DNA of 64,000 nucleotides from Bradyrhizobium sp. 195 (lineage in GTDB: Bacteria; Pseudomonadota; Alphaproteobacteria; Rhizobiales; Xanthobacteraceae). The stretch is from positions 3,534,001-3,598,000 of the forward strand of contig NZ_CP082161.1 of NCBI RefSeq assembly GCF_023101665.1, read 5' to 3'. Position 1 is the first letter of the stretch. The number at the start of each line of letters is the position of its first letter. The notes below the pieces were generated by a model that worked only from the letters and a program-made list of their open reading frames with translations, was not told the origin of the DNA and did no database searches. Positions 17,222 to 25,723 of the stretch are shown here, piece by piece. The translations under genes and the position numbers were made by a program.

Positions 17222-18006
17222 TTCCCGTGTTCCCGGATACCAAGGTTGCCCTGAAGGGAAAGAAGGGCCTTGTCGTGGGTATCGCCAATGACCAGTCGAT
17301 CGCCTGGGGTTGCGCCAGGGCGTTTCGCGCACTTGGAGCCGAACTTGCCGTCACCTATCTCAATGAGCGCGCTAAAAAGCACGTCGAGCCGCTGGCCCAG
17401 GCGCTGGAGGCGCCGATCTTCATGCCGCTGGACGTGATGGTGGAGGGGCAGACCGAACAGGTATTCGAGCGGATCGCGAAGGACTGGGGGCAGCTCGATT
17501 TCGTGCTGCATTCGATCGCCTTCTCGCCGAAGGAGGCGCTGCATGGTCGCGTCGTGGACGTCGGCCGCGACGGCTTTCTCAAGACGATGGATGTCTCCTG
17601 CTGGTCGTTCCTACGGATGGCGCATCTCGCCGAGCCGCTGATGAAGAATGGCGGCACGCTGTTCACGATGACTTACTATGGCAGCCAGATGGTGGTGGAG
17701 AATTACAACATCATGGGCGTGGCAAAAGCGGCGCTTGAAGCCGCCGTTCGCTACGCTGCCGCCGAACTGGGCCCGAAAGGCATCCGCGTGCACGCGATCT
17801 CGCCTGGACCTTTGGCGACGCGTGCCGCGTCAGGCATCCCCGAGTTCGATGAACTCATGGACAAGGCGCAGTCGAAGGCGCCGGCGCGCAGCCTGGTCAG
17901 CATCGACGATGTCGGCAATGCGACGGCGTTCCTGGCCCTCGACGGCGCCAAGCTGATCACCGGCGGCGTCCTCTACATCGATGGTGGCTATCACATCATC
18001 GACTGA
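17218..18006 (+). CDS. fabI: Enoyl-[acyl-carrier-protein] reductase, NADH
   Basis: This 262-residue short-chain dehydrogenase is of the FabI type. The cofactor loop is GIANDQSIAWG (residues about 17-27), the catalytic Tyr-x6-Lys appears in NYNIMGVAKAAL, and the C-terminal GGVLYIDGGYHI is typical. It performs the last reduction in fatty-acid elongation. Alphaproteobacteria often carry several FabI copies; this one is coupled to pta-ackA behind a FixK-type box, so it may be a low-oxygen isozyme. Whether it is the housekeeping enzyme cannot be told from the window. Confidence 0.92.
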   Translation: MIPVFPDTKVALKGKKGLVVGIANDQSIAWGCARAFRALGAELAVTYLNERAKKHVEPLAQALEAPIFMPLDVMVEGQTEQVFERIAKDWGQLDFVLHSIAFSPKEALHGRVVDVGRDGFLKTMDVSCWSFLRMAHLAEPLMKNGGTLFTMTYYGSQMVVENYNIMGVAKAALEAAVRYAAAELGPKGIRVHAISPGPLATRAASGIPEFDELMDKAQSKAPARSLVSIDDVGNATAFLALDGAKLITGGVLYIDGGYHIID

Positions 18007-18012
18007 GCGCGT

Positions 18013-18471
18013 TCAGCGATAGTGCAGGGCGATCAGCTCGGCGACGCATGCGGGCTTCTTGCCGCCTTCGACCTCGATCACGAGATGGTAGTTGACGCGG
18101 AGACCGTCCGGCGGCACGTCCTCCACCTCGGCAACCGTGATGCGGCCGCGCAACCTCGAACCCGCGGGTACCGGCGCCAGATAACGTATCCTGTCCGCGC
18201 CGTAGTTCAGAGTGTTGCGCAGTCCCTTCAGCCCGATGACCGAACGGATGAACATCGGCGCCAGCGCGAGCGACAGCATGCCGTGAGCGATCGTGGTTCC
18301 GCCCGGCAGCTCCTTCTTTGCGCGCTCCTGGTCGACATGGATCCATTGCTCGTCGCAGGTCGCTTCCGCAAACCGATTGATGCGATCCTGCGTCACCTCG
18401 ATCCAGTCGCTGACGCCGATCTCGGTGCCGACAGCGGATTTGATCTCATCGAAGTCGCTGAATGTGCGCAT
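18013..18471 (-). CDS. MaoC family (R)-specific enoyl-CoA hydratase
   Basis: This 152-residue hot-dog protein carries the hydratase-2 motif: FAEATCDEQWIHVD holds the catalytic Asp and His, followed by the Gly/Ser-containing TTIAHGMLSLAL. Such enzymes (PhaJ-like) hydrate trans-2-enoyl-CoA to (R)-3-hydroxyacyl-CoA, linking beta-oxidation to PHA synthesis. It is the last gene of a minus-strand operon with two CoA-transferase subunits and lies 13 bases after them. A phasin gene and the DUF3141 gene in the same regulon fit a storage-polymer role, which remains inference. Confidence 0.88.
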   Translation of the reverse strand: MRTFSDFDEIKSAVGTEIGVSDWIEVTQDRINRFAEATCDEQWIHVDQERAKKELPGGTTIAHGMLSLALAPMFIRSVIGLKGLRNTLNYGADRIRYLAPVPAGSRLRGRITVAEVEDVPPDGLRVNYHLVIEVEGGKKPACVAELIALHYR

Positions 18472-18484
18472 GATGCTGACCTGC

Positions 18485-19135
18485 TCAGATCTTCATTTCA
18501 GGGACTTCGTCGGGAACGACCAGCTCAGCGTCGGTCACCGCCATCACCTCGCCGATGCCGACGCCGGGTGCGGTTTCGAGCAGAGTGGCCCTGCCGTCCG
18601 GGAAACCAATGACCGCCATGTCGGTCACCACGAGGTTCACCGGCCGCGCAGAGGTCAGCGGCAGCGAACATCTGGGTACGATCTTTGATTTCCCCTTCGC
18701 CGCGTGCTGCATGGCGACGATCACCCGCTTGGCTCCGCTGACGAGATCCATTGCGCCGCCCATTCCCGGCACCATCTTGCCGGGGATCATCCAGTTGGCG
18801 AGATGTCCCTGCGCGTCGACCTGAAGCCCGCCGAGGACGGTCACATCGACGTGGCCGCCACGAATCAATCCGAACGACATGGCGCTGTCGAAAGTGCTGG
18901 CGCCGGGCAGGGCGCTGATCGGGCGGCCGCCAGCGTCCGTTAGCGTCGGATGAGCCATGCCTTGCTCCGGAATCGGCCCCGTGCCGATCAAACCGTTTTC
19001 CGACTGAAAGAACACCTTGAGATCGGGAGGAACGTAGTTCGCGACCAGCGTCGGAATCCCGATACCGAGGTTGACGAGGTCGCCGCTCCTGAGCTCCTTG
19101 GCGACGCGTCGAGCAATGATGGTCTGTGCGTCCAT
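18485..19135 (-). CDS. 3-oxoacid CoA-transferase subunit B
   Basis: This 216-residue protein has the family I CoA-transferase beta-subunit signature. The catalytic glutamate sits in FFQSENGLIG (S-E-N-G motif), preceded by NLGIGIPTLVANYVP. Its length equals that of E. coli AtoA. It transfers CoA between an acyl-CoA and a free acid such as acetate or acetoacetate. The ATG at 19135 is chosen from the family start; the open frame runs upstream through subunit A in another frame. It lies five bases after the subunit A stop and ahead of a MaoC hydratase. Confidence 0.92.
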   Translation of the reverse strand: MDAQTIIARRVAKELRSGDLVNLGIGIPTLVANYVPPDLKVFFQSENGLIGTGPIPEQGMAHPTLTDAGGRPISALPGASTFDSAMSFGLIRGGHVDVTVLGGLQVDAQGHLANWMIPGKMVPGMGGAMDLVSGAKRVIVAMQHAAKGKSKIVPRCSLPLTSARPVNLVVTDMAVIGFPDGRATLLETAPGVGIGEVMAVTDAELVVPDEVPEMKI

Positions 19136-19140
19136 GGAGA

Positions 19141-19788
19141 TCACCCGTTCGTAATGAGGTAATCGACGAGTGGCGCCGGCGTGACAACATGGTCGGGCGC
19201 GATGACGCCAACAGGCACGATGTGCTCCGCCGTGACGATCACGGTATCGGCGGCCATCGCCATGATCGGATTGAAATTGCGCGAGGTGAGTGCATAGCTG
19301 AGATTGCCGAGGTAGTCGGCGAGGAAGGCGTGAACAAGCGCGAACTGCGCGCGCAATGCCGTCTCGAGCAGGAAGGGCCTGCCGTCGACTTCGATCTGGC
19401 GCTTGCCTTCTGCAACCAGCGTGCCGACGCCGGTCGGCGTCAGGACGCCGCCCAGTCCACATCCCCCCGCACGAATGCGCTCGACAAAGGTCCCCTGAGG
19501 CACGAGGTCGACGTTGATTTGATTGGCCAGCATTTGCTGCTGCGCTTTCGGATTGAGCCCGATATGCGTCGCGGTCAGACGCGAGACCAGGGCAGCGTCG
19601 AATAATTTTCCGACGCCTTTCCCCGGAATGGCAGCATCGTTGCAGATCAACGCCAGATCGGACTTGCGCTGCCTGGTCACTTCGTCAAGCAGGCGCTCCG
19701 GAGTTCCGACACCCATGAAGCCGCCGACCATGACGCTCGCGCCGGCCGGGATCATCGCGACTGCTTCTTCGACAGAAACGGCCTTCAT
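19141..19788 (-). CDS. 3-oxoacid CoA-transferase subunit A
   Basis: This 215-residue alpha subunit carries the family signature VMVGGFMGVGTPERLLDEV near residue 20 and the RNFNPIMAMAADTVI block near the C-terminus. ATG 19788 is chosen because TGGAG lies 8 bases upstream; a TTG at 19806 is less likely. It is the first gene of the A-B-MaoC operon, and a FixK-type box lies about 85 bp ahead. With Pta-AckA producing acetate, this enzyme could reactivate acetate or exchange CoA on 3-oxoacids; the direction is inferred. Confidence 0.92.
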   Translation of the reverse strand: MKAVSVEEAVAMIPAGASVMVGGFMGVGTPERLLDEVTRQRKSDLALICNDAAIPGKGVGKLFDAALVSRLTATHIGLNPKAQQQMLANQINVDLVPQGTFVERIRAGGCGLGGVLTPTGVGTLVAEGKRQIEVDGRPFLLETALRAQFALVHAFLADYLGNLSYALTSRNFNPIMAMAADTVIVTAEHIVPVGVIAPDHVVTPAPLVDYLITNG

Positions 19789-19866
19789 GTTTGGAGCTCC
19801 AGTCAACAGGCGATCAAAGGAAGGCGACGGAGAGAGACAAAATTGGCGGACGGTCGGCCGACTCTA

Positions 19867-19880
19867 TTGATCTGCGTCAA
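19867..19880. promoter_or_regulatory. FNR/FixK-type box
   Basis: TTGATCTGCGTCAA has one deviation in the right half. Its centre is about 85 bp upstream of the CoA-transferase A start at 19788 and immediately follows the stop of the gene ending at 19887. Confidence 0.75.
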
Positions 19881-19886
19881 GGATTC

Positions 19887-20489
19887 TCATCGTTCCTGCC
19901 TGACGGTGATGCCGATGCTCTCAAGCGCGTCCGCCCATAGTTTGCGAACCTCGGCGTGACGCCGTTCCAGCGCCGTGCTGACAGCGTCCCGAAACGGCAC
20001 GAGACTGTCACTCTTCAGCAAGAGAATTTGTGCCTGCAACAGCCGGCCGCTTTCGAATTCGATGCGGCGCAGGGCCAATACGAAAGGATCGTTGGCGTTC
20101 GCGTCAACCGGCAGCAGGGCCGCCGGTCGGATGCCGGCATGAATGGCATGGGCTCGTGTCGCAAGATCAATCGGAAGGGCGAGAGGCCGATCGACAATCC
20201 CCTCGACCGGCTTTGGAAGCCAGGCCGTCTCCCACGAGGCCGCCATGTAGGCCAAGGCCATGTCGGGCACCCAGGAGGTCGAGCGCTGCAACAGCGAGAC
20301 AATCTCGGACTCGCGATAGAATTGGGCGTTCAATTCGGTCTGCCACGCGGCCTCGATCCGCATCGGCAGGGCGATTGCGTATTGTCGTGCCAAGGCGCCG
20401 TGAGCCGAGATCAGGAACGCGGCGATGCGTGTCTGCTGATGCGATGGTATCCGGCCTTCCGAATCCAGCGGTCCGAGAAATCGGCTCAT
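19887..20489 (-). CDS. Hypothetical helical protein
   Basis: This 200-residue protein is predicted to be mostly helical and lacks a signal peptide. Trp and Tyr are frequent in the middle (SWVPDMALAYMAASWETAWL), followed by a long region that looks like two amphipathic helices. It overlaps the upstream alpha/beta hydrolase by four bases (ATGA), so the two are co-translated and probably work together. No family is recognised. Confidence 0.7.
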   Translation of the reverse strand: MSRFLGPLDSEGRIPSHQQTRIAAFLISAHGALARQYAIALPMRIEAAWQTELNAQFYRESEIVSLLQRSTSWVPDMALAYMAASWETAWLPKPVEGIVDRPLALPIDLATRAHAIHAGIRPAALLPVDANANDPFVLALRRIEFESGRLLQAQILLLKSDSLVPFRDAVSTALERRHAEVRKLWADALESIGITVRQER

Positions 20490-21412
20490 GGCGGCGCTGC
20501 CCGGACAGGAATGGCGCGCAAATGATCATAATCGGCCGGAAATAGCGCAAGCTCGCCACCGGGCTCCTCCGGCGCGATCCAGACCGCCCTGTTGCCATGC
20601 CAGCGCCCGGCGAGCACATCATCGGCAAAGCGGGCGAGCAGGTCTGCCGTGAGCGCGCTCTTCTCGAGCGTGAAGGCGTGATAGGCTTTCGGAATGATCA
20701 CGAGCGAGCTGTCGGGGATCTCGACGCGCAGGGTCTCGTGCAGGGCTCGCGGCGTCAGGAAGTCGAACTCGCCGTTCAGGATCATTGTCGGAACGGCGAT
20801 CGTGGACAGGCGCGGCGTTAATGGCTCGAAATCGAGAAACGATTCCATCAGGTTCTGGAGCGCGTAGAGATCGTTGACGAGCCAGCCCTGCCGCTTGACG
20901 CTGTCGAGCTTGTCGAGCAGCGGCTTCAGCCACTGGTCGGAGAGGTTCATCGGCAGCAGAAGGTCCTGGAGATAGCTTGTGCCCCCAAGAATCAGACCGG
21001 TCCGCAGTGCGTTGCCGAGCAGAAGCAGCTGCGGCGAGAGCTCGGCGAAGCAGCTCATTGGCACGAGGCCGGAGATGCGCTCGCCGTGCTCGATGGCGTA
21101 GCGCAACGCAATCAGCCCACCGAAACTGATGCCGCTCAGGAATATCGGGCCATCACCGAGCTCACCGATCAACAGGTGGAGCGCGGTCACCTGATCGTCC
21201 TGGCTGATGAAGAGTGCCGGTTTGTCGGACTCGCCCTGGCCGAGCAAATCGAAGGTTGCGACGCGGAAGCCTCGCGCGAGCAGCGCCTCGCGATAGGCGG
21301 ACCAGAGCTCGGAGTATTGCGTGAGTCCGTTCACCAGCACATAGGCGGGCGCGTTCGCCGGCCCATCGAGCTCATAGCGGATCCGGTATGAGCCGAGACT
21401 GAGGCAGGGCAT
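20486..21412 (-). CDS. Alpha/beta hydrolase
   Basis: This 308-residue cytoplasmic hydrolase has a nucleophile elbow LSGISFGGLIAL (G-x-S-x-G-G), a preceding YVLVNGLTQYSELW oxyanion strand and an IPKAYHAFTLEKSA segment for the catalytic His. The likely acid lies in ILNGEFDFLTPRAL. The class resembles enol-lactonase or haloperoxidase-type esterases; the substrate is unknown. It is divergent from the 836-residue double hydrolase at 21542, with a FixK-type box between them. Confidence 0.88.
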   Translation of the reverse strand: MPCLSLGSYRIRYELDGPANAPAYVLVNGLTQYSELWSAYREALLARGFRVATFDLLGQGESDKPALFISQDDQVTALHLLIGELGDGPIFLSGISFGGLIALRYAIEHGERISGLVPMSCFAELSPQLLLLGNALRTGLILGGTSYLQDLLLPMNLSDQWLKPLLDKLDSVKRQGWLVNDLYALQNLMESFLDFEPLTPRLSTIAVPTMILNGEFDFLTPRALHETLRVEIPDSSLVIIPKAYHAFTLEKSALTADLLARFADDVLAGRWHGNRAVWIAPEEPGGELALFPADYDHLRAIPVRAAPP

Positions 21413-21470
21413 GCGGAAAACCGGCAGGTGTTCTGACGCTGCGATCTTGAGCCGCTCCTGAAGGATTCCC

Positions 21471-21484
21471 TTGCGTTAGATCAA
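21471..21484. promoter_or_regulatory. FNR/FixK-type box, weaker left arm
   Basis: TTGCGTTAGATCAA keeps the TTG and the full ATCAA arm. It is centred about 64 bp from both divergent starts (21412 and 21542), an arrangement that could serve both genes. Confidence 0.65.
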
Positions 21485-21541
21485 GGCTCCTCGGGTCGCG
21501 CTCCCTAGCGTTTAGGCAAAACACCGCCAGGAGGACGTGCC

Positions 21542-24052
21542 ATGATGACCGGGAGAGACGCCGTGAAGCGTTGCTTCGTCAGTCTGATCGTGTTGCTGAT
21601 CGGTACTGATCTCGCACTTGCGCAACCTTTGACGCGTCGCTCGTCGCAGGTGCAGCACGATGGCCTGAAGAAGACCTATGAGATCGCCAACTTTCGCTTG
21701 GGCGGCAAGTACGATCTGTCCACGCCCGCCAAATGGGAGAATGGAGGAGAGGGCGGCGTCACGCTCGAATCCCTCGGCGGCGGCAAGCTCCGCACCGCAT
21801 ATATCGCGATCGGCAACGCGCGGCGCAATGCAGCCGGCGAGATCACCAACGCCATCGTGATCAATTCCTACTATTCCGGCGATTCCAGCGATATGTATGA
21901 ACAGTGGGTCAAGGGCGCGGCGCTGTCAGGCGGCGTGCCGATCATTGGTCCGGGCCGGCCGATCGACACCGACCGCTACTACGTCATCATGGTCGATCCG
22001 CTCGGCACCTGGGGCGCCAGCAAGCCGTCCGATGGCCTCGGCATCAAGTTTCCGCAGTACAGCTACTACGATATGGTGCAGGCCAATTACCGGCTGCTGC
22101 GGGACGAGCTGAAAGTTGCCCGCGTCGCGCTGGTGACCGGCGTCTCAATGGGCGGGACGCAGACCTACGTCTGGGGCGTGATGCATCCGGAGTATATCGG
22201 CGCGCTCATGCCCATTGGCGGGACCACGCAGTCGGACGGCGAGGATCCCGTCGGCAACTGGACGTTCCAGATGATGACGGCCGCCATCGAGTCCGATCCG
22301 GTCTGGCAGGCGACCAATGGCGACTACTACAAGCAGCCCAAGGAGAAGCATCCCATGCCGGGCGTTGCGTTCGGCTGGTCGATCCTGGGAATGACGGGCT
22401 ATGATTTCGGCTTCCGCACGACCCAGAACTGGAGCGCAGTCCAGCCTGAAATCTTCTACTGGACCCCGCCGAACGAGAAGGCGGCGCTGAGCGTTATCAA
22501 TCGCGCCAAGCTCTATGACGCCGTCGATCTCGTCTGGCGCAACCGGGTGGGCGAGACCCACAACATAAATCCCTATCTCGGCCGCATCCAGGCACGGACG
22601 CTGGTGATGCACATCACCAATGACCTGTGGCTGAACTTCAAGCTGGCTCAGAAGGCCGTCGATCGCGTGCCGGGCGCGGATCTGATCGCGCAGGAGAGCC
22701 CGGTCGCTCATTACGGCGTGTTTCCGATCATCAACCAGCGCAAGAACGATCCGAAGTTCGTCGCTTTCATGGATGACGTGGCGGCCCTCGATCGCGCGCA
22801 GAAATTCGTCGACAAGAACTATCGGGTGCCGGCTGTCGCAGAAGAAGTCGACCCGAAGAAGTCGTTCTGGAAGGCCAATGTGACCTATCCCTATCCGGTC
22901 AAATTCGGCGGCGCCAAGGACAAGAGCGGCAACTCCTGGGAAATCGGATACATGGACGAGTACGCCGGGACCGACAGGGATCCGAAAGTGCTCGTCATCA
23001 TCCATGGCAAGGGGGCGTTCGGCGGGCACTACGGCAATATCATGCAATACGCGTTGCGCAGCGGCCTGCGCGTGATCGTGCCGGATTTGCCGCACTATGG
23101 CATGTCCGGTCCCGGCAATCTCGACAAGAGCCCGGCCCGCACGATGCAGGATATGCGCGAGGTGATCTATGACCTCGTCGTCAACCAACTCGGCGTCAAG
23201 AAGGCCACCTATCTCGGCCACTCGCTGGGTGGCCAGTTTGTGATGGGCTACGCCCTGACCTGGCCGGACACGGTGCAAGGCCTTGCGCTCGAAGCGCCGT
23301 CGGGTCTCGAGGAATATCCGCGCGAGATCACCATTGCCAAGGACAAGAAGGCGCGTCTGTTCGACGAGGCTTTCGGGCGTGATTTCGACAAGTGGAGGCA
23401 GACATGGGACCAGACCGGCATCCTGGCCGCTGAGAAGGCCCGTGATGAACCGAACATCCGGGACTTCTTCTACTTCAAGAAGCGCGATCCGGACACGGGC
23501 ACGGTATCGGCGGCGAAGAGCGGTTACTTCTTCAGCGACAGCGAATATGCCCGCCTTCACACCGAGCAGCGCGTCGGGCTGACCAAGGGCAATCCCAAGG
23601 AGCTGGAGCAGTGGTGCAACGTCTTCATCTACGACATCTACACGATCGGAGCGGAGCTGCAGCAGGATGACCCGAAGAACCTTTACGAGCGGCTGCCCCA
23701 GATCAAGGCGCCGATCTTCCTGTCATTCGGTGACAAGGAACCGTTCATTCCGACCCCCGCGTTCAACGGTCTGACTGAACTCGGGCGCGACGTCATCACG
23801 CCCTTCATGACGCGGATGACGAATGCCGGCAACCGGCCGATGCTCAAGATCTATCCGGAAACTGGTCACTTCATCCACACGGACAACCCGGTGGAATTCT
23901 CCGCCGACGTGGTTGATTTCGTCACCAAGGGGACCATCGACACCTCCTCACCGCAGGGCACCGACCGCATGATCAAGGGCGCGGTGGTCTCAGCCCTGCC
24001 GGTCGCGCCGACGCCGCCTGGTGCGGCGCCGACGGCTGGCCTCAACAAATAA
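21542..24052 (+). CDS. Exported double alpha/beta hydrolase
   Basis: This 836-residue protein has a signal peptide (hydrophobic core SLIVLLIGTDLALAQ) and two alpha/beta-hydrolase domains in one chain. Domain 1 (about 40-420) resembles homoserine acetyltransferase-type proteins, with elbow TGVSMGGTQTYVWG and a His in SPVAHYGVF. Domain 2 (about 440-820) has the elbow LGHSLGGQFVMGY, acid LSFGDKEPFIP and His in YPETGHFIHT. Both catalytic sets look intact. It probably acts in the periplasm. CCAGGAGGACGTGCC precedes the ATG, and a FixK-type box lies about 64 bp upstream. The substrates are unknown; periplasmic ester cleavage or acyl transfer is likely. Confidence 0.85.
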   Translation: MMTGRDAVKRCFVSLIVLLIGTDLALAQPLTRRSSQVQHDGLKKTYEIANFRLGGKYDLSTPAKWENGGEGGVTLESLGGGKLRTAYIAIGNARRNAAGEITNAIVINSYYSGDSSDMYEQWVKGAALSGGVPIIGPGRPIDTDRYYVIMVDPLGTWGASKPSDGLGIKFPQYSYYDMVQANYRLLRDELKVARVALVTGVSMGGTQTYVWGVMHPEYIGALMPIGGTTQSDGEDPVGNWTFQMMTAAIESDPVWQATNGDYYKQPKEKHPMPGVAFGWSILGMTGYDFGFRTTQNWSAVQPEIFYWTPPNEKAALSVINRAKLYDAVDLVWRNRVGETHNINPYLGRIQARTLVMHITNDLWLNFKLAQKAVDRVPGADLIAQESPVAHYGVFPIINQRKNDPKFVAFMDDVAALDRAQKFVDKNYRVPAVAEEVDPKKSFWKANVTYPYPVKFGGAKDKSGNSWEIGYMDEYAGTDRDPKVLVIIHGKGAFGGHYGNIMQYALRSGLRVIVPDLPHYGMSGPGNLDKSPARTMQDMREVIYDLVVNQLGVKKATYLGHSLGGQFVMGYALTWPDTVQGLALEAPSGLEEYPREITIAKDKKARLFDEAFGRDFDKWRQTWDQTGILAAEKARDEPNIRDFFYFKKRDPDTGTVSAAKSGYFFSDSEYARLHTEQRVGLTKGNPKELEQWCNVFIYDIYTIGAELQQDDPKNLYERLPQIKAPIFLSFGDKEPFIPTPAFNGLTELGRDVITPFMTRMTNAGNRPMLKIYPETGHFIHTDNPVEFSADVVDFVTKGTIDTSSPQGTDRMIKGAVVSALPVAPTPPGAAPTAGLNK

Positions 24053-24061
24053 GGCCGGTCC

Positions 24062-24925
24062 ATGCCGAAGGTGCAGGCGGGCGAAATCGAGTTGGGCTGG
24101 CGGGAGTGGGGACGAGGCGACGTCACCGTCGTCTTCATCCACGGCAATCTCGCCAGCAAGGACTGGATCGAGCTCGCCGCGCCGATGTTTCCGAACGGGC
24201 TGCGGGTGGTCGCGATCGACTGGCGCGGCTGCGGCGAAAGCGATCGGCCAAAGCCCGCTGCAGACTATGCCAACTATTCGATGCAGCAGCATGCGCTGGA
24301 TATGCTGGCGGCCCTTGATAAGCTCGATATCGGATACTGCCACCTCGCCACTCATTCGACCGGTGGCATCATCGCAGCCCGCATGTTGCTGATGCAGCCT
24401 CGGCGCTTTGGTCGTGTGTTCGCACTCGATCCGGTCACGCCGCTGGGCATGTCCTTCGATGCCGACCAGATCGGCCTTTTCCGGGCAATGATGGCGAGCA
24501 AGGAACTGACGAGGATCGTGATGGCGACCGCCGCGACCTCGTTGTTCGTGCCGGATAGCATGACCCCGAATGCGATTCCCCGTTTCCGGGAAGGACTCGG
24601 CGAAATTCAAGCTCTGTTCGACCGGATCATCGAGCAGACCTTCAGCGTCTCCGAGGGAATCTGGATCGGAACGCCTGTCAATCTCACCCGCGAGAGGGAG
24701 AGCCGCGAACTCGATCGGCGTATGCCCGATATCGGGCATTCGCACCTGGTGCTATGGGGCGAGTGGGACGGCTGGATTTTGCCCGCGGATCTTCGCGCCA
24801 TGGCGGAGGCGATGCCGGACTGCCGGCTCGTGATCGTGCCCGGCGTCGGGCATTCGATGAACCTCGAGCGGCCGGCTCTCTACGCCGGCTACTTCGGCGC
24901 CTGGTTCGGGGGGCTTGCGGCATAA
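24062..24925 (+). CDS. Alpha/beta hydrolase
   Basis: This 287-residue hydrolase without signal peptide carries VVFIHGNLASKDWIEL (oxyanion region), the nucleophile elbow ATHSTGGIIAARML and a C-terminal VPGVGHSMNLERP with the catalytic His. A possible acid lies in WGEWDGWILP. It follows the double hydrolase by 9 bases and precedes a phasin, suggesting one operon. A PHA-linked role (depolymerase-like or thioesterase-like) is possible but rests only on context. Confidence 0.88.
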   Translation: MPKVQAGEIELGWREWGRGDVTVVFIHGNLASKDWIELAAPMFPNGLRVVAIDWRGCGESDRPKPAADYANYSMQQHALDMLAALDKLDIGYCHLATHSTGGIIAARMLLMQPRRFGRVFALDPVTPLGMSFDADQIGLFRAMMASKELTRIVMATAATSLFVPDSMTPNAIPRFREGLGEIQALFDRIIEQTFSVSEGIWIGTPVNLTRERESRELDRRMPDIGHSHLVLWGEWDGWILPADLRAMAEAMPDCRLVIVPGVGHSMNLERPALYAGYFGAWFGGLAA

Positions 24926-24942
24926 TCACAAGGAGCAACGTC

Positions 24943-25293
24943 ATGGCAGAGATCAATCCATCCGCCGAGGATATCCGCGGGATGCTCACCGAAGCCCTTG
25001 GCCGGTTGAGAAAGGCCCATACGGAGTATTTTGATCTGCTGGAAAGGGGGCTCAGTTCCTCGCCGCTGCCGATGGCCGACCAGGCCAAGCAGTTTTGCAG
25101 TTTCATGCAGCGCAACGTCAACGCGACGTTCGATCTTGGCGATAAGCTCGTTCAAGCCAAGGACGCTCAGGACGCGCTCAAGCTTCAGACCGAGTTCTTT
25201 CAGGGCCAGATCCAGGCCTTGACCGACCAGGCGAGGAGCGCTGGCGAGTCCGCTATGAAGGCGGCAACCGGCATGTTCGGACAGAAGAACTGA
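24943..25293 (+). CDS. Phasin family protein
   Basis: This 116-residue protein matches phasins, which coat polyhydroxyalkanoate granules. It is nearly all amphipathic helix, with FCSFMQRNVNATFDLGDKLV and a C-terminal LTDQARSAGESAMKAATG typical of the family. The ATG at 24943 follows AGGAG at 24931-24935. The frame stays open back into the preceding hydrolase gene, but that extension is not coding. It lies 17 bases after the hydrolase, supporting a link between this operon and storage granules. Confidence 0.88.
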   Translation: MAEINPSAEDIRGMLTEALGRLRKAHTEYFDLLERGLSSSPLPMADQAKQFCSFMQRNVNATFDLGDKLVQAKDAQDALKLQTEFFQGQIQALTDQARSAGESAMKAATGMFGQKN

Positions 25294-25358
25294 GACTGCC
25301 GTGAGGCAGGGACAAGGCTATTGGCTCGCAGGCACTCGCGATTGATACGAGGTCACAA

Positions 25359-25535
25359 ATGGCGGATACGACAAAGCTTTCGGTAGAGAAGGCGCTTGAG
25401 AAATTGCGCAGCAGCGATCAGGCAAAATCAAAAGATCAGCGGCGCGATGAAAGGACCGAGAAACTTAACGAGGAAATCAAGCGCATGAGAACGCAGAGAT
25501 CGCGTCTCGACCATAAATCACGGACGCGCGGCTAG
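25359..25535 (+). CDS. Small charged protein, 58 residues
   Basis: A 58-codon frame encodes a highly charged, helix-forming protein (KALEKLRSSDQAKSKDQRRD; KLNEEIKRMRTQRSRL). It contains no Cys or Trp and looks like a short coiled coil or nucleic-acid-binding peptide. It lies 65 bases after the phasin gene. No family is recognised. It is supported by composition and by its position in a dense operon-like series. Confidence 0.55.
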   Translation: MADTTKLSVEKALEKLRSSDQAKSKDQRRDERTEKLNEEIKRMRTQRSRLDHKSRTRG

Positions 25536-25648
25536 AAAATTGCCGCGGTCCAGCAGCGCATCGAATTCGCTCCATTCTGACGGTGCTCAATGGAGACCAA
25601 CGACGCGTCTGGCCAATTTGATCGTTGCTTTGGGAAGGAGAGCACGAC

Positions 25649-25723
25649 ATGCAAAGCGTACGAGAGTTGTTCCAGGCGTGTCGCGGAACCGACGAAAATG
25701 CGACTGGGACCGGGGACTGCTAA
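25649..25723 (+). CDS. Possible leader peptide ahead of ion channel
   Basis: A 24-codon frame starts at an ATG with a strong Shine-Dalgarno sequence (GGAAGGAG) 9 bases upstream. Its TAA abuts the ATG of the channel gene at 25724, which has no good ribosome site of its own. Translation of the channel is thus likely coupled to this short frame. Whether the peptide itself matters is unknown. Confidence 0.4.
   Translation: MQSVRELFQACRGTDENATGTGDC

Noticed and set aside
22145..23560. 471-codon minus-strand frame
   Set aside because: Shadow of the exported double hydrolase; composition typical of antisense high-GC frames.
25301..25345. FNR/FixK box before the 58-residue gene
   Set aside because: TTGATACGAGGTCA keeps one arm but the second is out of register, so it was not counted.
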